Notes: generated by a model from the letters alone, not told the origin. A DNA stretch of 46,517 nt from Candidatus Nanopelagicales bacterium (GCA_017857705.1 JAFMCP010000006.1:1-46517); one strand, 5' to 3'; shown: positions 8,906 through 20,296, numbered from the stretch's first letter. A program made the numbers and translations.

Positions 8906-9936
8906 GGATCAATGAACCTCTGGTATTGGGAATTGAGACTTCCTGTGATGAAACGGGAGTTGGAATTGTTCGCGGCAGGGAGTTACTGTCCAATGCCTTG
9001 GCATCGAGTGTTGAATTACATGCCCGCTTCGGCGGAGTAGTTCCTGAAGTTGCTAGCCGCGCGCATTTAGAAGCAATGTTGCCAACCATTGAACTTGCTT
9101 GCTCCCAGGCTGGGGTTTCACTCTCAGACATCGATGCCATTGCGGTGACGGCGGGCCCGGGTTTGGTTGGTGCGCTAATTGTTGGAGTTGCATCGGCAAA
9201 AGCACTGGCATTGGGACTTGGTAAACCCATTTATGGAGTGAACCACCTAGCTGCACACGTAATGGTCGACGAGCTTGAGCATGGACCTTTACCCGAGCCG
9301 GTTATTGGATTGCTGGTTTCTGGCGGGCATTCATCGTTAATCAAAGTGGTTAATGGTGACTTCACCTCCCTTGGTCAAACTTTGGATGACGCTGCCGGCG
9401 AGGCATTCGACAAAGTTGCACGCCTCCTTGGATTGCCATTTCCAGGGGGTCCCATGATTGACCAAGCCGCGCAAAACGGGGATCCCAATGCGATTGATTT
9501 CCCTCGAGCTCTGCGCACCGATCCAGCCCATGCCTTCAATTTCTCCTTCTCAGGATTAAAAACTGCGGTGGCTCGTTGGGTTAAAGAGCAGCAAAGGCTT
9601 GGTAACGCGATTTCAGTACCTGATGTCGCTGCTTCGGTTCAGGAGGCAATAGCGGACATTCTGACGAGTAAGGCCATTTCCGCAGCCGTGGATCAAAATG
9701 CACCTCACTTGGTGATTGCAGGGGGAGTTGCGGCAAATTCTCGGTTGCGAGCACTCGCTGCCGAACGTTGTGCTCTCGCCGGAATTGAACTCCGGGTGCC
9801 CAGTCCAGCTTTGTGCACCGACAATGGAGCCATGGTTGCAGCATTGGGGTCTCACCTTCTCCGAGCGGGGGCTGCACCTTCACCTGTCGATTTCCCGGCC
9901 ACCTCAACCCTGGCGGTTAGCGAGGTTCTCTTCTAG
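8902..9936 (+). CDS. tsaD: tRNA t6A transferase TsaD
   Basis: TsaD (Gcp/Kae1 family) transfers the threonylcarbamoyl group from threonylcarbamoyl-AMP to A37 of tRNA. The 344-residue product has the N-terminal [14 protein letters not shown], the metal-binding H-x3-H in NHLAAH (His115, His119), the nucleotide-binding VSGGHSSL and [13 protein letters not shown] segments, and a final [12 protein letters not shown] motif. The ATG overlaps the rimI stop by 4 bases. It closes the tsaE-tsaB-rimI-tsaD operon; tsaC (L-threonylcarbamoyladenylate synthase) is not in the window. Confidence 0.97.
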   Translation: MRINEPLVLGIETSCDETGVGIVRGRELLSNALASSVELHARFGGVVPEVASRAHLEAMLPTIELACSQAGVSLSDIDAIAVTAGPGLVGALIVGVASAKALALGLGKPIYGVNHLAAHVMVDELEHGPLPEPVIGLLVSGGHSSLIKVVNGDFTSLGQTLDDAAGEAFDKVARLLGLPFPGGPMIDQAAQNGDPNAIDFPRALRTDPAHAFNFSFSGLKTAVARWVKEQQRLGNAISVPDVAASVQEAIADILTSKAISAAVDQNAPHLVIAGGVAANSRLRALAAERCALAGIELRVPSPALCTDNGAMVAALGSHLLRAGAAPSPVDFPATSTLAVSEVLF

Positions 9937-10030
9937 ATTCCCAAACGTGGGCTGGCTTCAATTAGGGTTTTGGGGTTAAACTCCTGTGACGCGTGTGATT
10001 AGGCCACGTGAAATATTTTGCGATAGAGAA

Positions 10031-10038
10031 GGGAGGGG
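10031..10038 (+). promoter_or_regulatory. Strong ribosome binding site fixing the deacetylase start
   Basis: GGGAGGGG ends 2 bases before ATG 10041; its first GGGAG lies at 10031-10035, a good Shine-Dalgarno position. It makes ATG 10041 the likely start rather than the upstream in-frame GTG at 10008. Confidence 0.75.
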
Positions 10039-10040
10039 AA

Positions 10041-10811
10041 ATGCGCAGGGGTATTGCTGCATTCACCGGAGGAATTCTGCTTTTTGCTTCTCTTCTGGGT
10101 GTACAGATGGGTTCACATGCAACTGAAAATAATGTTGAGACGGTGGTCCCCGCACGCCAGAATGTTCAAATCCCCAAATCTGTATACCGAATTAAAACTA
10201 AGGATAAGGTCGCCTTCATTACCATCGACGATGGAATTTATAAGACGGAAAATTCGTTGGCCTACGTTAAAGCAAACAAGCTGCCTATCACGGCATTTCT
10301 TTCAGCATGGACCATCAAGAATTCCATGGAGTATTTTAATGAATTCACGCAGTGGGGTTCCGTACAAAACCACTCAGCCACGCATGCCTCATTTGCTAAG
10401 AAATCAACTGACCTGAATCACGAAATCTGCTACGTTCAAAAACGTTTCGGAAAACAATATGACTGGTACCCCTGGATGCTCCGACCTCCATATGGAGCGG
10501 GGCAGGATTCCCAAGCAGTCCGCAAGATGGGTGAGAAATGTGGCATTCAACAAATAGTGATGTGGGATGCTTCGGTTGGCAACGGAAAAATTTCTTATGC
10601 CGATTCAAAGTTGCGACCAGGGTCAATTGTTCTGATGCACTTTTCTAAGTCACTGAAGAAAGATTTGAAACTTGCAGTGAAAAAGATTCGCGAGGCTGGC
10701 CTTGAACCAGCAAATCTAGATGATTACCTTCCGCGGGTAAATAATGTTCCCACAATGCTCAGTTCCCCAAAATTTAGTGTTCGCGCTGGACTAACACAGC
10801 CTGCTCGCTAG
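10041..10811 (+). CDS. Secreted NodB-type polysaccharide deacetylase
   Basis: A predicted carbohydrate esterase 4 (NodB) deacetylase acting outside the membrane, possibly on peptidoglycan or another N-acetylated polymer. From ATG 10041 the product has 256 residues and begins with a typical signal peptide: MRRG, a hydrophobic stretch through LLGVQM, cleavage probably near residue 28. The catalytic domain carries motif 1 ITIDDG (two Asp), motif 2 HSATH (metal-binding His pair), motif 3 RPPYGAG, a WDAS segment and motif 5 LMHF, so the active site looks complete. The strong ribosome binding site decides the start. It lies between tsaD and a convergent methyltransferase gene and overlaps the latter's 3' end by 38 bases. 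Substrate is not deducible. Confidence 0.88.
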   Translation: MRRGIAAFTGGILLFASLLGVQMGSHATENNVETVVPARQNVQIPKSVYRIKTKDKVAFITIDDGIYKTENSLAYVKANKLPITAFLSAWTIKNSMEYFNEFTQWGSVQNHSATHASFAKKSTDLNHEICYVQKRFGKQYDWYPWMLRPPYGAGQDSQAVRKMGEKCGIQQIVMWDASVGNGKISYADSKLRPGSIVLMHFSKSLKKDLKLAVKKIREAGLEPANLDDYLPRVNNVPTMLSSPKFSVRAGLTQPAR

Positions 10812-11988
10812 TACCGCTCCCCAAGATTACGACTGCCCATTCATTGTGATCGGGCTTAGCGCATGTCTTTCTTAAGGTTTTTTGTTCATGCTTGCCGTCT
10901 TTTGTTTTCAACGCTATTCCGGGAAGGTGCTTCACGCGTGACTTGATCTCTCTGACGGGAAATGTGTCATGGACTCGGTACGACCGGGCGTGCGCAAAGG
11001 GAGTTGATGCACCAAAAAGCCAGATGTTCTTTGCGCCGACGGGTGTCAAACCAAGCTCGCTGGCTACCTGCGGGCCGAGCCCGGCACGGGTGATTGCCGG
11101 GTCTAGTTCATAGAGAAAGCCTTCGGCACTGATTTCTGCAGGCATTTGTTTGAGCGGTCCCGAATTTTGGGTAATGACGCTGGTGTCTTCAGTTTCTGAA
11201 TTGATCATGACCGCGTAAGTTCCTGTTGTCGAATTTGTCGTGAACATTTCTACAACGTTTGCATCAAGACTGATGACAAACTGTGCCCAACCTTCTGGTG
11301 GACTAAATGCGGGGGCAGTTTTCACGAAAACGCGAAAATTCTTGGCAATTTCTTTGACGAAAGATATTGGTGGTGACCATCGCTCTGGGTCGCGTTCGGG
11401 GAGTGCGCGGGCACCGTCGAGTGAGCGTGAAGTTCCTCGCCGAGCAGGATCGATAAAGATTGCGGTGTCGATTGGATCCCATTGTTTGAGGTCAAGCAGT
11501 GTGGAGTCGTTGATCAAGACCTTTGCGTCGGGAAGGTTGTGGGCCAACAAGGCAGCCGTATCGGGATCTCGTTCTACGGTGATGGCGTTGAGTCCGGCGT
11601 TAATGAAGGCGGCGCTGTCACTACCAAGTCCAGCGGTGAGGTCAACAACCGCCGTGGCGTCGCTGTGGGAAATTATTTCGGCATGAAATGCCGCGACCAG
11701 CGGGTGACTGGCGGCCTCAAGTCCGTCCCGTGTGAAATACCAATTCAGGCGCTGCCTACCGCTTGACTTCCAGATTACCAAGGCCCTTTCGCGCAGTTCC
11801 ACCTGTTCGAGTGCCAGCCGCACAAAATCCGATCCATGCCCCTGGGCCCGAAGTGAGGTGATCACATTGAGTTCATTTGCTCCGGGTTGCTCCAATGCGG
11901 TCCGCGCTCGAGAAATGAGTTCCTCGCTCGGAACCACTCTCGGGGGAGCCACTCTGTGGGCTGCTACTTCGCTGGGCAGGTGGGACAT
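10774..11988 (-). CDS. THUMP-like, class I SAM-dependent methyltransferase
   Basis: A 404-residue protein of the actinobacterial THUMP-domain-like methyltransferase family; the target (probably RNA) is not established. A Rossmann methyltransferase core is visible: motif I VVDLTAGLGSDSAAF near residue 115, the acidic ITVERD strand end, and FIDPARRGTSRSLD near residue 175, followed by a C-terminal THUMP-like region containing SELGLTPVGAKNIWLFG. The ATG at 11988 is the first plausible start. The gene is divergent from groES, with a 175-base gap holding the heat-shock operators, and converges on the deacetylase gene with a 38-base overlap of the two 3' ends. No terminator separates the convergent pair. 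Confidence 0.85.
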   Translation of the reverse strand: MSHLPSEVAAHRVAPPRVVPSEELISRARTALEQPGANELNVITSLRAQGHGSDFVRLALEQVELRERALVIWKSSGRQRLNWYFTRDGLEAASHPLVAAFHAEIISHSDATAVVDLTAGLGSDSAAFINAGLNAITVERDPDTAALLAHNLPDAKVLINDSTLLDLKQWDPIDTAIFIDPARRGTSRSLDGARALPERDPERWSPPISFVKEIAKNFRVFVKTAPAFSPPEGWAQFVISLDANVVEMFTTNSTTGTYAVMINSETEDTSVITQNSGPLKQMPAEISAEGFLYELDPAITRAGLGPQVASELGLTPVGAKNIWLFGASTPFAHARSYRVHDTFPVREIKSRVKHLPGIALKTKDGKHEQKTLRKTCAKPDHNEWAVVILGSGTSEQAVLVQREH

Positions 11989-12019
11989 CGGTCAAGCCTA
12001 GGGGTGAATTGGCGATGGG

Positions 12020-12046
12020 CTGGCACTCGGTTTGACAGAGTGCTAA
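12020..12046 (+). promoter_or_regulatory. CIRCE operator 1 (HrcA site) upstream of groES
   Basis: CTGGCACTC, 9 bases, GAGTGCTAA: the right arm matches the CIRCE consensus TTAGCACTC-N9-GAGTGCTAA exactly and the left arm differs at two positions. The TTGACA -35 box of the groES promoter lies in the 9-base spacer, so HrcA bound here would block RNA polymerase. Confidence 0.88.
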
Positions 12047-12060
12047 CTGTTGCGTAACCT
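12032..12060 (+). promoter_or_regulatory. groES promoter
   Basis: TTGACA (12032-12037) and TAACCT (12055-12060) are separated by 17 bases, a good vegetative promoter. The predicted start near 12067 falls at the left edge of the second CIRCE element, giving an untranslated leader of about 97 bases. Confidence 0.75.
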
Positions 12061-12065
12061 TTGAC

Positions 12066-12092
12066 TTGGCACTCTCACCATGTGAGTGCCAA
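12066..12092 (+). promoter_or_regulatory. CIRCE operator 2 (HrcA site) upstream of groES
   Basis: TTGGCACTC, 9 bases, GAGTGCCAA: a perfect inverted repeat with the CIRCE spacing, centred 46 bases downstream of the first element and covering the predicted transcription start. The arms differ from consensus only at the third and matching position (A to G, T to C). hrcA itself is not in the window. Confidence 0.92.
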
Positions 12093-12120
12093 CTTAAAGA
12101 CCAAATATTCGTAAGTCGCT

Positions 12121-12138
12121 CCAGCTTTAGGTAGCTGG
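12121..12138 (+). promoter_or_regulatory. Small hairpin in the groES leader
   Basis: CCAGCT, 6 bases, AGCTGG forms a perfect 6-bp stem in the 5' leader, about 12 bases before the GGAGGA ribosome binding site of groES. It may stabilise the mRNA or respond to temperature; function is inferred only. Confidence 0.4.
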
Positions 12139-12163
12139 TGCCCACGAGCCGGAGGAATAAACC

Positions 12164-12463
12164 GTGTCGGTTTCCATTAAGCCCCTAGAAGATCGCATTT
12201 TGGTACAAACCCTCGAAGCGGAGCAAACAACCGCCTCAGGACTTGTTATCCCTGACACCGCGAAGGAAAAGCCCCAAGAGGGCAAGGTTCTCGCAGTTGG
12301 ACCAGGTCGTTTCGACGAAGATGGCGACAAGCGCATTCCCTTGGATATCAAGGTCGGCGACATCGTTATTTACAGCAAGTACGGCGGCACAGAAGTGAAG
12401 TACGACGGACAGGAATACCTGTTGCTGTCTGCTCGCGACGTGCTTGCCATTGTCGAGAAGTAA
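12164..12463 (+). CDS. groES: Co-chaperonin GroES
   Basis: GroES is the 10-kDa lid of the GroEL folding chamber in the cytoplasm. The 99-residue product has the expected length and motifs: [44 protein letters not shown], in which the mobile loop (about residues 16-32) and the roof region follow in order, and the C-terminal [25 protein letters not shown]. The GTG start has a strong GGAGGA site 7 bases upstream. Two CIRCE operators overlap its promoter, so HrcA-controlled heat-shock induction is expected. It is followed by a long hairpin and then groEL. Confidence 0.97.
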   Translation: MSVSIKPLEDRILVQTLEAEQTTASGLVIPDTAKEKPQEGKVLAVGPGRFDEDGDKRIPLDIKVGDIVIYSKYGGTEVKYDGQEYLLLSARDVLAIVEK

Positions 12464-12493
12464 AAAAGTAAATCTGAGAGCAAATTCTTGTTT

Positions 12494-12535
12494 CGATGAG
12501 CCCCGCGAATCCTTCGGGAGGCGTGGGGCTCATCG
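12494..12535 (+). terminator. Long hairpin between groES and groEL
   Basis: CGATGAGCCCC (12494-12504) pairs with GGGGCTCATCG (12525-12535), extended inward by three pairs including one G-U, and the loop contains CCTTCGGG, a stable UUCG-type tetraloop. No U-run follows, so it is not a standard intrinsic terminator. It could attenuate transcription, mark a processing site or protect the groES message. Confidence 0.6.
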
Positions 12536-12592
12536 ACAAGCAGCAAGTACAAGCATAAGTTTTTTTCCGGCACGACTCCACTTCATGATTGA

Positions 12593-14230
<1,638 letters not shown>

Positions 14231-14270
14231 TTCGTGAGCGGCATATTGAATCAAAACATTTTTATACGTA

Positions 14271-14306
14271 AAAGGGTGGGGTCGCAATTGCGGCCCCACC
14301 CTTTTT
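14271..14306 (+). terminator. Rho-independent terminator after groEL
   Basis: AAAGGGTGGGG (14271-14281) pairs perfectly with CCCCACCCTTT (14294-14304), extended by four inner pairs (one G-U) to an AATT loop, and is followed by further T. The reverse strand also ends in T-rich sequence, so it can serve whiB coming from the other side. Confidence 0.92.
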
Positions 14307-14343
14307 ATTGTTTTAAATTTTGAGCACGCCTACTTGTGTGAAA

Positions 14344-14697
14344 TTATGAGGCGGTAGCAATTTGCATGGGGAACCCGATGGGTGCGGTGCTGATCTCACT
14401 ACCCACTGCAGTACTTGCTTTCAAGCGACCGGCATAGATTTCTTCACGTTCGTCTTCGGTGAGGCCACCCCAAACTCCGTAGGGTTCACGAACTGCGAGT
14501 GCATGTTGGGCGCACTGAACCTTGACCGGACATGCCCCACAAACGGCTTTGGCGGATTCATCCCGATTGATACGAGCGGGTCCACGTTCGCCTTCGGGGT
14601 GGAAGAACATATTGGGGTCTTCTCCACGGCAAAGGCCAAGAAGTTGCCAGTCCCAAGTGTCGGCGTTGGGGCCGGGGAGACGGGATACATCAGCCAT
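14344..14697 (-). CDS. whiB3: WhiB-family iron-sulfur regulator (WhiB3/WhiD type)
   Basis: A WhiB-like protein that binds a [4Fe-4S] cluster and acts with the primary sigma factor to control transcription. From ATG 14697 it has 117 residues. The four cluster cysteines are Cys23, Cys53, Cys56 and Cys62 (C-x29-C-x2-C-x5-C), followed by the GVWGG turn (74-78) and a basic/acidic C-terminus. The N-terminal RLPGPNADTWDWQLLGLCRG and the HPEGERGPAR segment resemble mycobacterial WhiB3 and Streptomyces WhiD, whose genes also lie next to groEL. A longer frame from 14751 exists, but its ATG falls inside the promoter spacer, while ATG 14697 has a strong ribosome binding site. It is divergent from a MerR-type regulator gene. 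Confidence 0.93.
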   Translation of the reverse strand: MADVSRLPGPNADTWDWQLLGLCRGEDPNMFFHPEGERGPARINRDESAKAVCGACPVKVQCAQHALAVREPYGVWGGLTEDEREEIYAGRLKASTAVGSEISTAPIGFPMQIATAS

Positions 14698-14702
14698 GAC
14701 TA

Positions 14703-14708
14703 CTCCTT
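14703..14708 (-). promoter_or_regulatory. Ribosome binding site of whiB
   Basis: AAGGAG on the minus strand ends 5 bases before ATG 14697 and decides the whiB start. Confidence 0.8.
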
Positions 14709-14732
14709 GATACTCGTTTGTTCCTGACCTGA

Positions 14733-14762
14733 ATAATACAAAGCGTTTCATAGGTTGGTCAA
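14733..14762 (-). promoter_or_regulatory. whiB promoter
   Basis: On the minus strand TTGACC (14762-14757) is followed after 18 bases by TATTAT (14738-14733), a good vegetative promoter that places the transcription start near 14726 and leaves a leader of about 29 bases before the whiB ATG. Confidence 0.7.
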
Positions 14763-14772
14763 TATTTTAATC

Positions 14773-14788
14773 TGTGAGTTGAATCACA
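14773..14788. promoter_or_regulatory. CRP/GlxR-type operator between whiB and merR gene
   Basis: TGTGA, 6 bases (GTTGAA), TCACA: a perfect match to the CRP half-sites and spacing also used by actinobacterial Crp/GlxR. Its centre is about 54 bases upstream of the predicted whiB start and about 38 bases upstream of a possible start of the divergent regulator gene, positions suited to activation of either. Confidence 0.65.
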
Positions 14789-14870
14789 AGATGCGAAATA
14801 TGGACTTATACCCCACACTTGGGTGGTGCCAAAGCCCGTTATTACGCAATCGCACCCGGTCGAGGGCGAA

Positions 14871-17310
<2,440 letters not shown>

Positions 17311-17312
17311 TA

Positions 17313-18422
17313 ATGGTTGAAGTTGTAATTGGTGGGACCAAGTCTGCCCGCCAAGGCTATTCATTTGATCAGGTTGCAATTGCTCCTCAGCGTCGCACCC
17401 GCGATGCGTCTGAGGTGTCAACCAACTGGAGTATTGACGCCTACAAATTTGAGACCCCACTCATTGCAGCACCAATGGATTCGGTTGTGTCACCGGAGAG
17501 CGCTGTCACCATTTCGCGCAATGGAGCACTCGCCGTGCTCAACCTAGAAGGGCTATGGGGGCGCTACGAGGATCCAACCCTTTATCTGCGGGAAATAGCG
17601 AATGTTGACCCTGAGCAAGCAACTGCCTTGCTTCAACGGTTGTATTCGGATAAACCGGTCGACCTCGAATTGATTAAGAACCGAATCACCCAGCTCAAAG
17701 AAAGCGGGATAACAGTCTCGGTTGCAGTATCACCGCAGCGAACGGCCGAGCTGGCCCCTATTGCCGCGAGTAGCGGTGCGGAAATTCTGGTGATTCGAGG
17801 AACAACGGTCTCGGCCGAACACGTAGCCGCGAGTGGTGAACCGCTTAACCTTAAAAGTTTTATTCATGAATTAGACATCCCTGTCATTGTTGGTGGTTGC
17901 GCGACCGCTCAGGCTGCGTTGCACCTGATGCGTACGGGTGCTGCTGGCGTACTTGTTGGTTTTGGTGGGGGTTCTTCGCACACAACAGCGGAAGTTCTGG
18001 GTGTCCGTGTACCCATGGCAACCGCGATCTCCGATGTTGCTTCAGCGCGACGTGACTACCTTGATGAATCAGGTGGCCGGTACGTACACGTGATCGCAGA
18101 TGGATCAATGGGCAACAGCGGAGACATCGTCAAAGCATTTGCTTGTGGCGCTGATGCAGCCATGATTGGTTCGGTTCTCTCACGAGGTACGGACTCACCC
18201 GGTGGCGGTACTCATTGGGGCTCAGAGGCTTGGCACCCCACCCTTCCGCGTGGCGAGCGTCACCAAATGAAACGGGTGGGGAATTTAGAACAAATTCTCA
18301 ATGGTCCAGCCACAACGGGCGACGGCACCATGAACCTCGTTGGTGCATTGCGAAAGGCAATGGCCACGACGGGATATAGCGACCTGAAGGAATTCCAGCG
18401 CATCGAAATGATCGTCTCCTGA
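17313..18422 (+). CDS. guaB3: GuaB3-family IMP dehydrogenase-related protein
   Basis: A 369-residue paralogue of IMP dehydrogenase, typical of actinobacteria, encoded 2 bases after guaB. It keeps the (beta/alpha)8 barrel elements (DQVAIAPQRRTRDASEVST at the start, PLIAAPMDSVV, VIADGSMGNSGDIVKAFACGADAAMIGS) but lacks CBS domains. At the position of the catalytic loop it reads GFGGGSSHTTAEVLG, with no cysteine, so ordinary IMP dehydrogenase chemistry is doubtful. Some bacterial GuaB3 proteins do have the cysteine and activity; this one resembles the cysteine-less actinobacterial form as I remember it. Function remains unknown; a regulatory or structural partner of GuaB is one possibility. Confidence 0.9.
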   Translation: MVEVVIGGTKSARQGYSFDQVAIAPQRRTRDASEVSTNWSIDAYKFETPLIAAPMDSVVSPESAVTISRNGALAVLNLEGLWGRYEDPTLYLREIANVDPEQATALLQRLYSDKPVDLELIKNRITQLKESGITVSVAVSPQRTAELAPIAASSGAEILVIRGTTVSAEHVAASGEPLNLKSFIHELDIPVIVGGCATAQAALHLMRTGAAGVLVGFGGGSSHTTAEVLGVRVPMATAISDVASARRDYLDESGGRYVHVIADGSMGNSGDIVKAFACGADAAMIGSVLSRGTDSPGGGTHWGSEAWHPTLPRGERHQMKRVGNLEQILNGPATTGDGTMNLVGALRKAMATTGYSDLKEFQRIEMIVS

Positions 18423-18424
18423 TC

Positions 18425-19960
18425 ATGTCCGGCATAATTGAAGGTCTTGATTACTGGTCCCGAGTTGTAGCACTGCCAAACAACACTTCACAAGATAGTG
18501 TCACCATCCGTTCGCCTTACGGTCAAGAGTTGTATTCACTAAATGTTTCAACCGAAAGTGATGTCACAGCTGCCGTGCAGGCAGCGAGAGCTGCCCAACG
18601 AACTTGGGCAAATCGTTCATTGCGAGAGCGCGCAAGAGTGATCTTGGCCTTTCATGACCTAGTGCTGGCCAACAAAGGCGAACTTCTTGACCTTATTCAG
18701 TGGGAGACGGGCAAACCCCGGCGTGATGCAAATGAGGAGTTACTCGACGTAACACTGAATGCGCGCTATTACGCTCGGCATCTTGGTGCACTCAAAGATC
18801 GAAGGCACTCCGGGGCTTTTCCATTATTGATCAGTGCAATTGAACGTCATGTCCCATTGGGTGTGGTCGGGATTATCGCCCCGTGGAATTACCCGCTCAC
18901 TCTTGCCGTCAGCGACGCGCTGCCAGCCCTACTCGCAGGTAACGGTGTAGTTCTCAAGCCGGATCCACTCACTAGTGTCACTGCGCTCTACGTCATGGAT
19001 TTGCTTTACCAAGCAGGATTGCCACAAGGACTCTTCGGTGCGGTGATTGGCGATGGAGTACAACTGGGAACACCATTAATCAATCAAGTCGAATTCTTGA
19101 TGTTTACAGGTTCAACCAAAGTGGGTCGAATCGTTGCTGCTCAGTGTGGTGAACGCCTGATTGGTTCAGCATTGGAACTTGGCGGCAAGAATGCAATGAT
19201 TATTCGCGCCGACGCTGACATTGAGAAAGCAGCGGAGATTGCAACTCGCGCATGCTTTGGAAACACCGGTCAACTCTGCATAAGTATTGAGCGACTTTAT
19301 GTCCACAGCAGTATTGAACAAGAATTCCTTGACGCCTTTGTCCGAAGAACTCAGGCAATGACCTATCAAGGCTCCGTGGGTTGGGGAGGGTCCTACGGCC
19401 CGCTCATTTCACCTGTTCACGCAACTCGAGTCATGGCTTTTATCACGGATGCGCGCGCAAAAGGTGCCACGGTTCATACGGGTGGTGAGCTCAGCGGTGA
19501 TGCAACTATTGCACCAACAATTCTCACGGGTGTCGCAGAAAACATGAATGTGTGTCGTGAGGAAACTTTTGGCCCCGTCGTTTCGGTTAGCAGTTATTCA
19601 AATGATGCCCAGGCGATCGAATTGGCTAATGACTCCGAATACGGACTTAATGCGAGTGTGATTTCCCGGGACAAGAAACGTGCAATGGCAATTGCCAAGC
19701 AACTAAACGCTGGGACTGTGAACATCAATGAAGGCTATGCAACAGCGTGGTCAACCCTTGGCTCACCCATGGGTGGATTTGGTGCATCAGGGCTTGGTCG
19801 CAGGCATGGATTAGCTGGGATTGTGCAGTACACGGAGTCGCAAACAATTGCCACCCAAAATGCATTGGGCTTTGGCCCACCATTTGGTCTCAGTGACCAA
19901 ACGTGGGGGAACCTCCTCACCACATCACTGGGGCTGATGAAAAAAATCGGTTGGCGATAG
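18425..19960 (+). CDS. gabD2: Succinate-semialdehyde dehydrogenase, GabD2 type
   Basis: An NAD(P)-dependent aldehyde dehydrogenase; the closest match I recognise is mycobacterial GabD2, which oxidises succinate semialdehyde to succinate. The 511-residue product has the substrate/cofactor segment IIAPWNYPLTL, FTGSTKVGR, the catalytic Glu in LELGGKN, the nucleophile Cys285 in NTGQLCISIER, EETFGPVVS and the C-terminal GRRHGLAGIVQYTESQTIAT, which is diagnostic for this subgroup. ATG 18425 follows the guaB3 stop by 2 bases, so it is likely in the guaB-guaB3 operon. A second semialdehyde dehydrogenase gene lies at 43829. Exact substrate is inferred from similarity. Confidence 0.87.
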   Translation: MSGIIEGLDYWSRVVALPNNTSQDSVTIRSPYGQELYSLNVSTESDVTAAVQAARAAQRTWANRSLRERARVILAFHDLVLANKGELLDLIQWETGKPRRDANEELLDVTLNARYYARHLGALKDRRHSGAFPLLISAIERHVPLGVVGIIAPWNYPLTLAVSDALPALLAGNGVVLKPDPLTSVTALYVMDLLYQAGLPQGLFGAVIGDGVQLGTPLINQVEFLMFTGSTKVGRIVAAQCGERLIGSALELGGKNAMIIRADADIEKAAEIATRACFGNTGQLCISIERLYVHSSIEQEFLDAFVRRTQAMTYQGSVGWGGSYGPLISPVHATRVMAFITDARAKGATVHTGGELSGDATIAPTILTGVAENMNVCREETFGPVVSVSSYSNDAQAIELANDSEYGLNASVISRDKKRAMAIAKQLNAGTVNINEGYATAWSTLGSPMGGFGASGLGRRHGLAGIVQYTESQTIATQNALGFGPPFGLSDQTWGNLLTTSLGLMKKIGWR

Positions 19961-20008
19961 AAGCCCACATTTGATGAGTCTGGGATCCGAGCCCTTCACC
20001 CTGGTGAT

Positions 20009-20014
20009 TATGGT
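20009..20014 (+). promoter_or_regulatory. Candidate -10 element for leaderless mRNA of the dispanin-like gene
   Basis: TATGGT ends 6 bases before ATG 20021 with no ribosome binding site between. A short inverted repeat, TCACC-CT-GGTGA (19996-20007), lies immediately upstream. Confidence 0.45.
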
Positions 20015-20020
20015 TAGGCA

Positions 20021-20272
20021 ATGGACTCCGCCCCAAAGACGTATCTTCGATCGTCTCTGATCGGCGCAATCTTTTTCTTCCTGCCTCTGGGAGTGGTCGC
20101 GGTCTCATTTGCCTTTAGTGCTCGCAATCGGCTGGAGAATGGTGATGAAATTGGAGCGGTGAAGGCGGCTCTTTGGGCCCGTAGATTTATGGTCATGACA
20201 TTTGTTTTTGGCGGGGCTATCTACATCGTGCTGGTTATGGCATTCCTTGCTCTTGGTGCATTCAGTAGTTAA
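20021..20272 (+). CDS. Small CD225/dispanin-like membrane protein
   Basis: An 83-residue protein with two membrane segments (about residues 12-33 and 55-80) joined by a short loop with SARNRLENGDEIGAVKAALWARR. This loop pattern, two hydrophobic helices with a conserved S-x-R-x(2)-L-x(2)-GD-x(2)-GA, is that of the CD225/dispanin family. Many actinobacterial members have a long Pro-rich N-terminus; here it is absent, leaving only the domain. The function of bacterial dispanins is not established. The gene sits alone between gabD2 and guaA with its own leaderless-type promoter. Family assignment is from pattern only. Confidence 0.72.
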   Translation: MDSAPKTYLRSSLIGAIFFFLPLGVVAVSFAFSARNRLENGDEIGAVKAALWARRFMVMTFVFGGAIYIVLVMAFLALGAFSS

Positions 20273-20284
20273 CCGCCCCGCTAC

Positions 20285-20290
20285 TACGCT
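20285..20290 (+). promoter_or_regulatory. Candidate -10 element for leaderless guaA mRNA
   Basis: TACGCT ends 6 bases before ATG 20297; no ribosome binding site is visible. Confidence 0.45.
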
Positions 20291-20296
20291 TAGGTA

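Noticed and set aside
14697-14751. Longer N-terminus for WhiB from ATG 14751
   Set aside because: This ATG lies between the predicted -35 and -10 boxes, and the internal ATG 14697 has a strong ribosome binding site and matches WhiB3-like N-termini.
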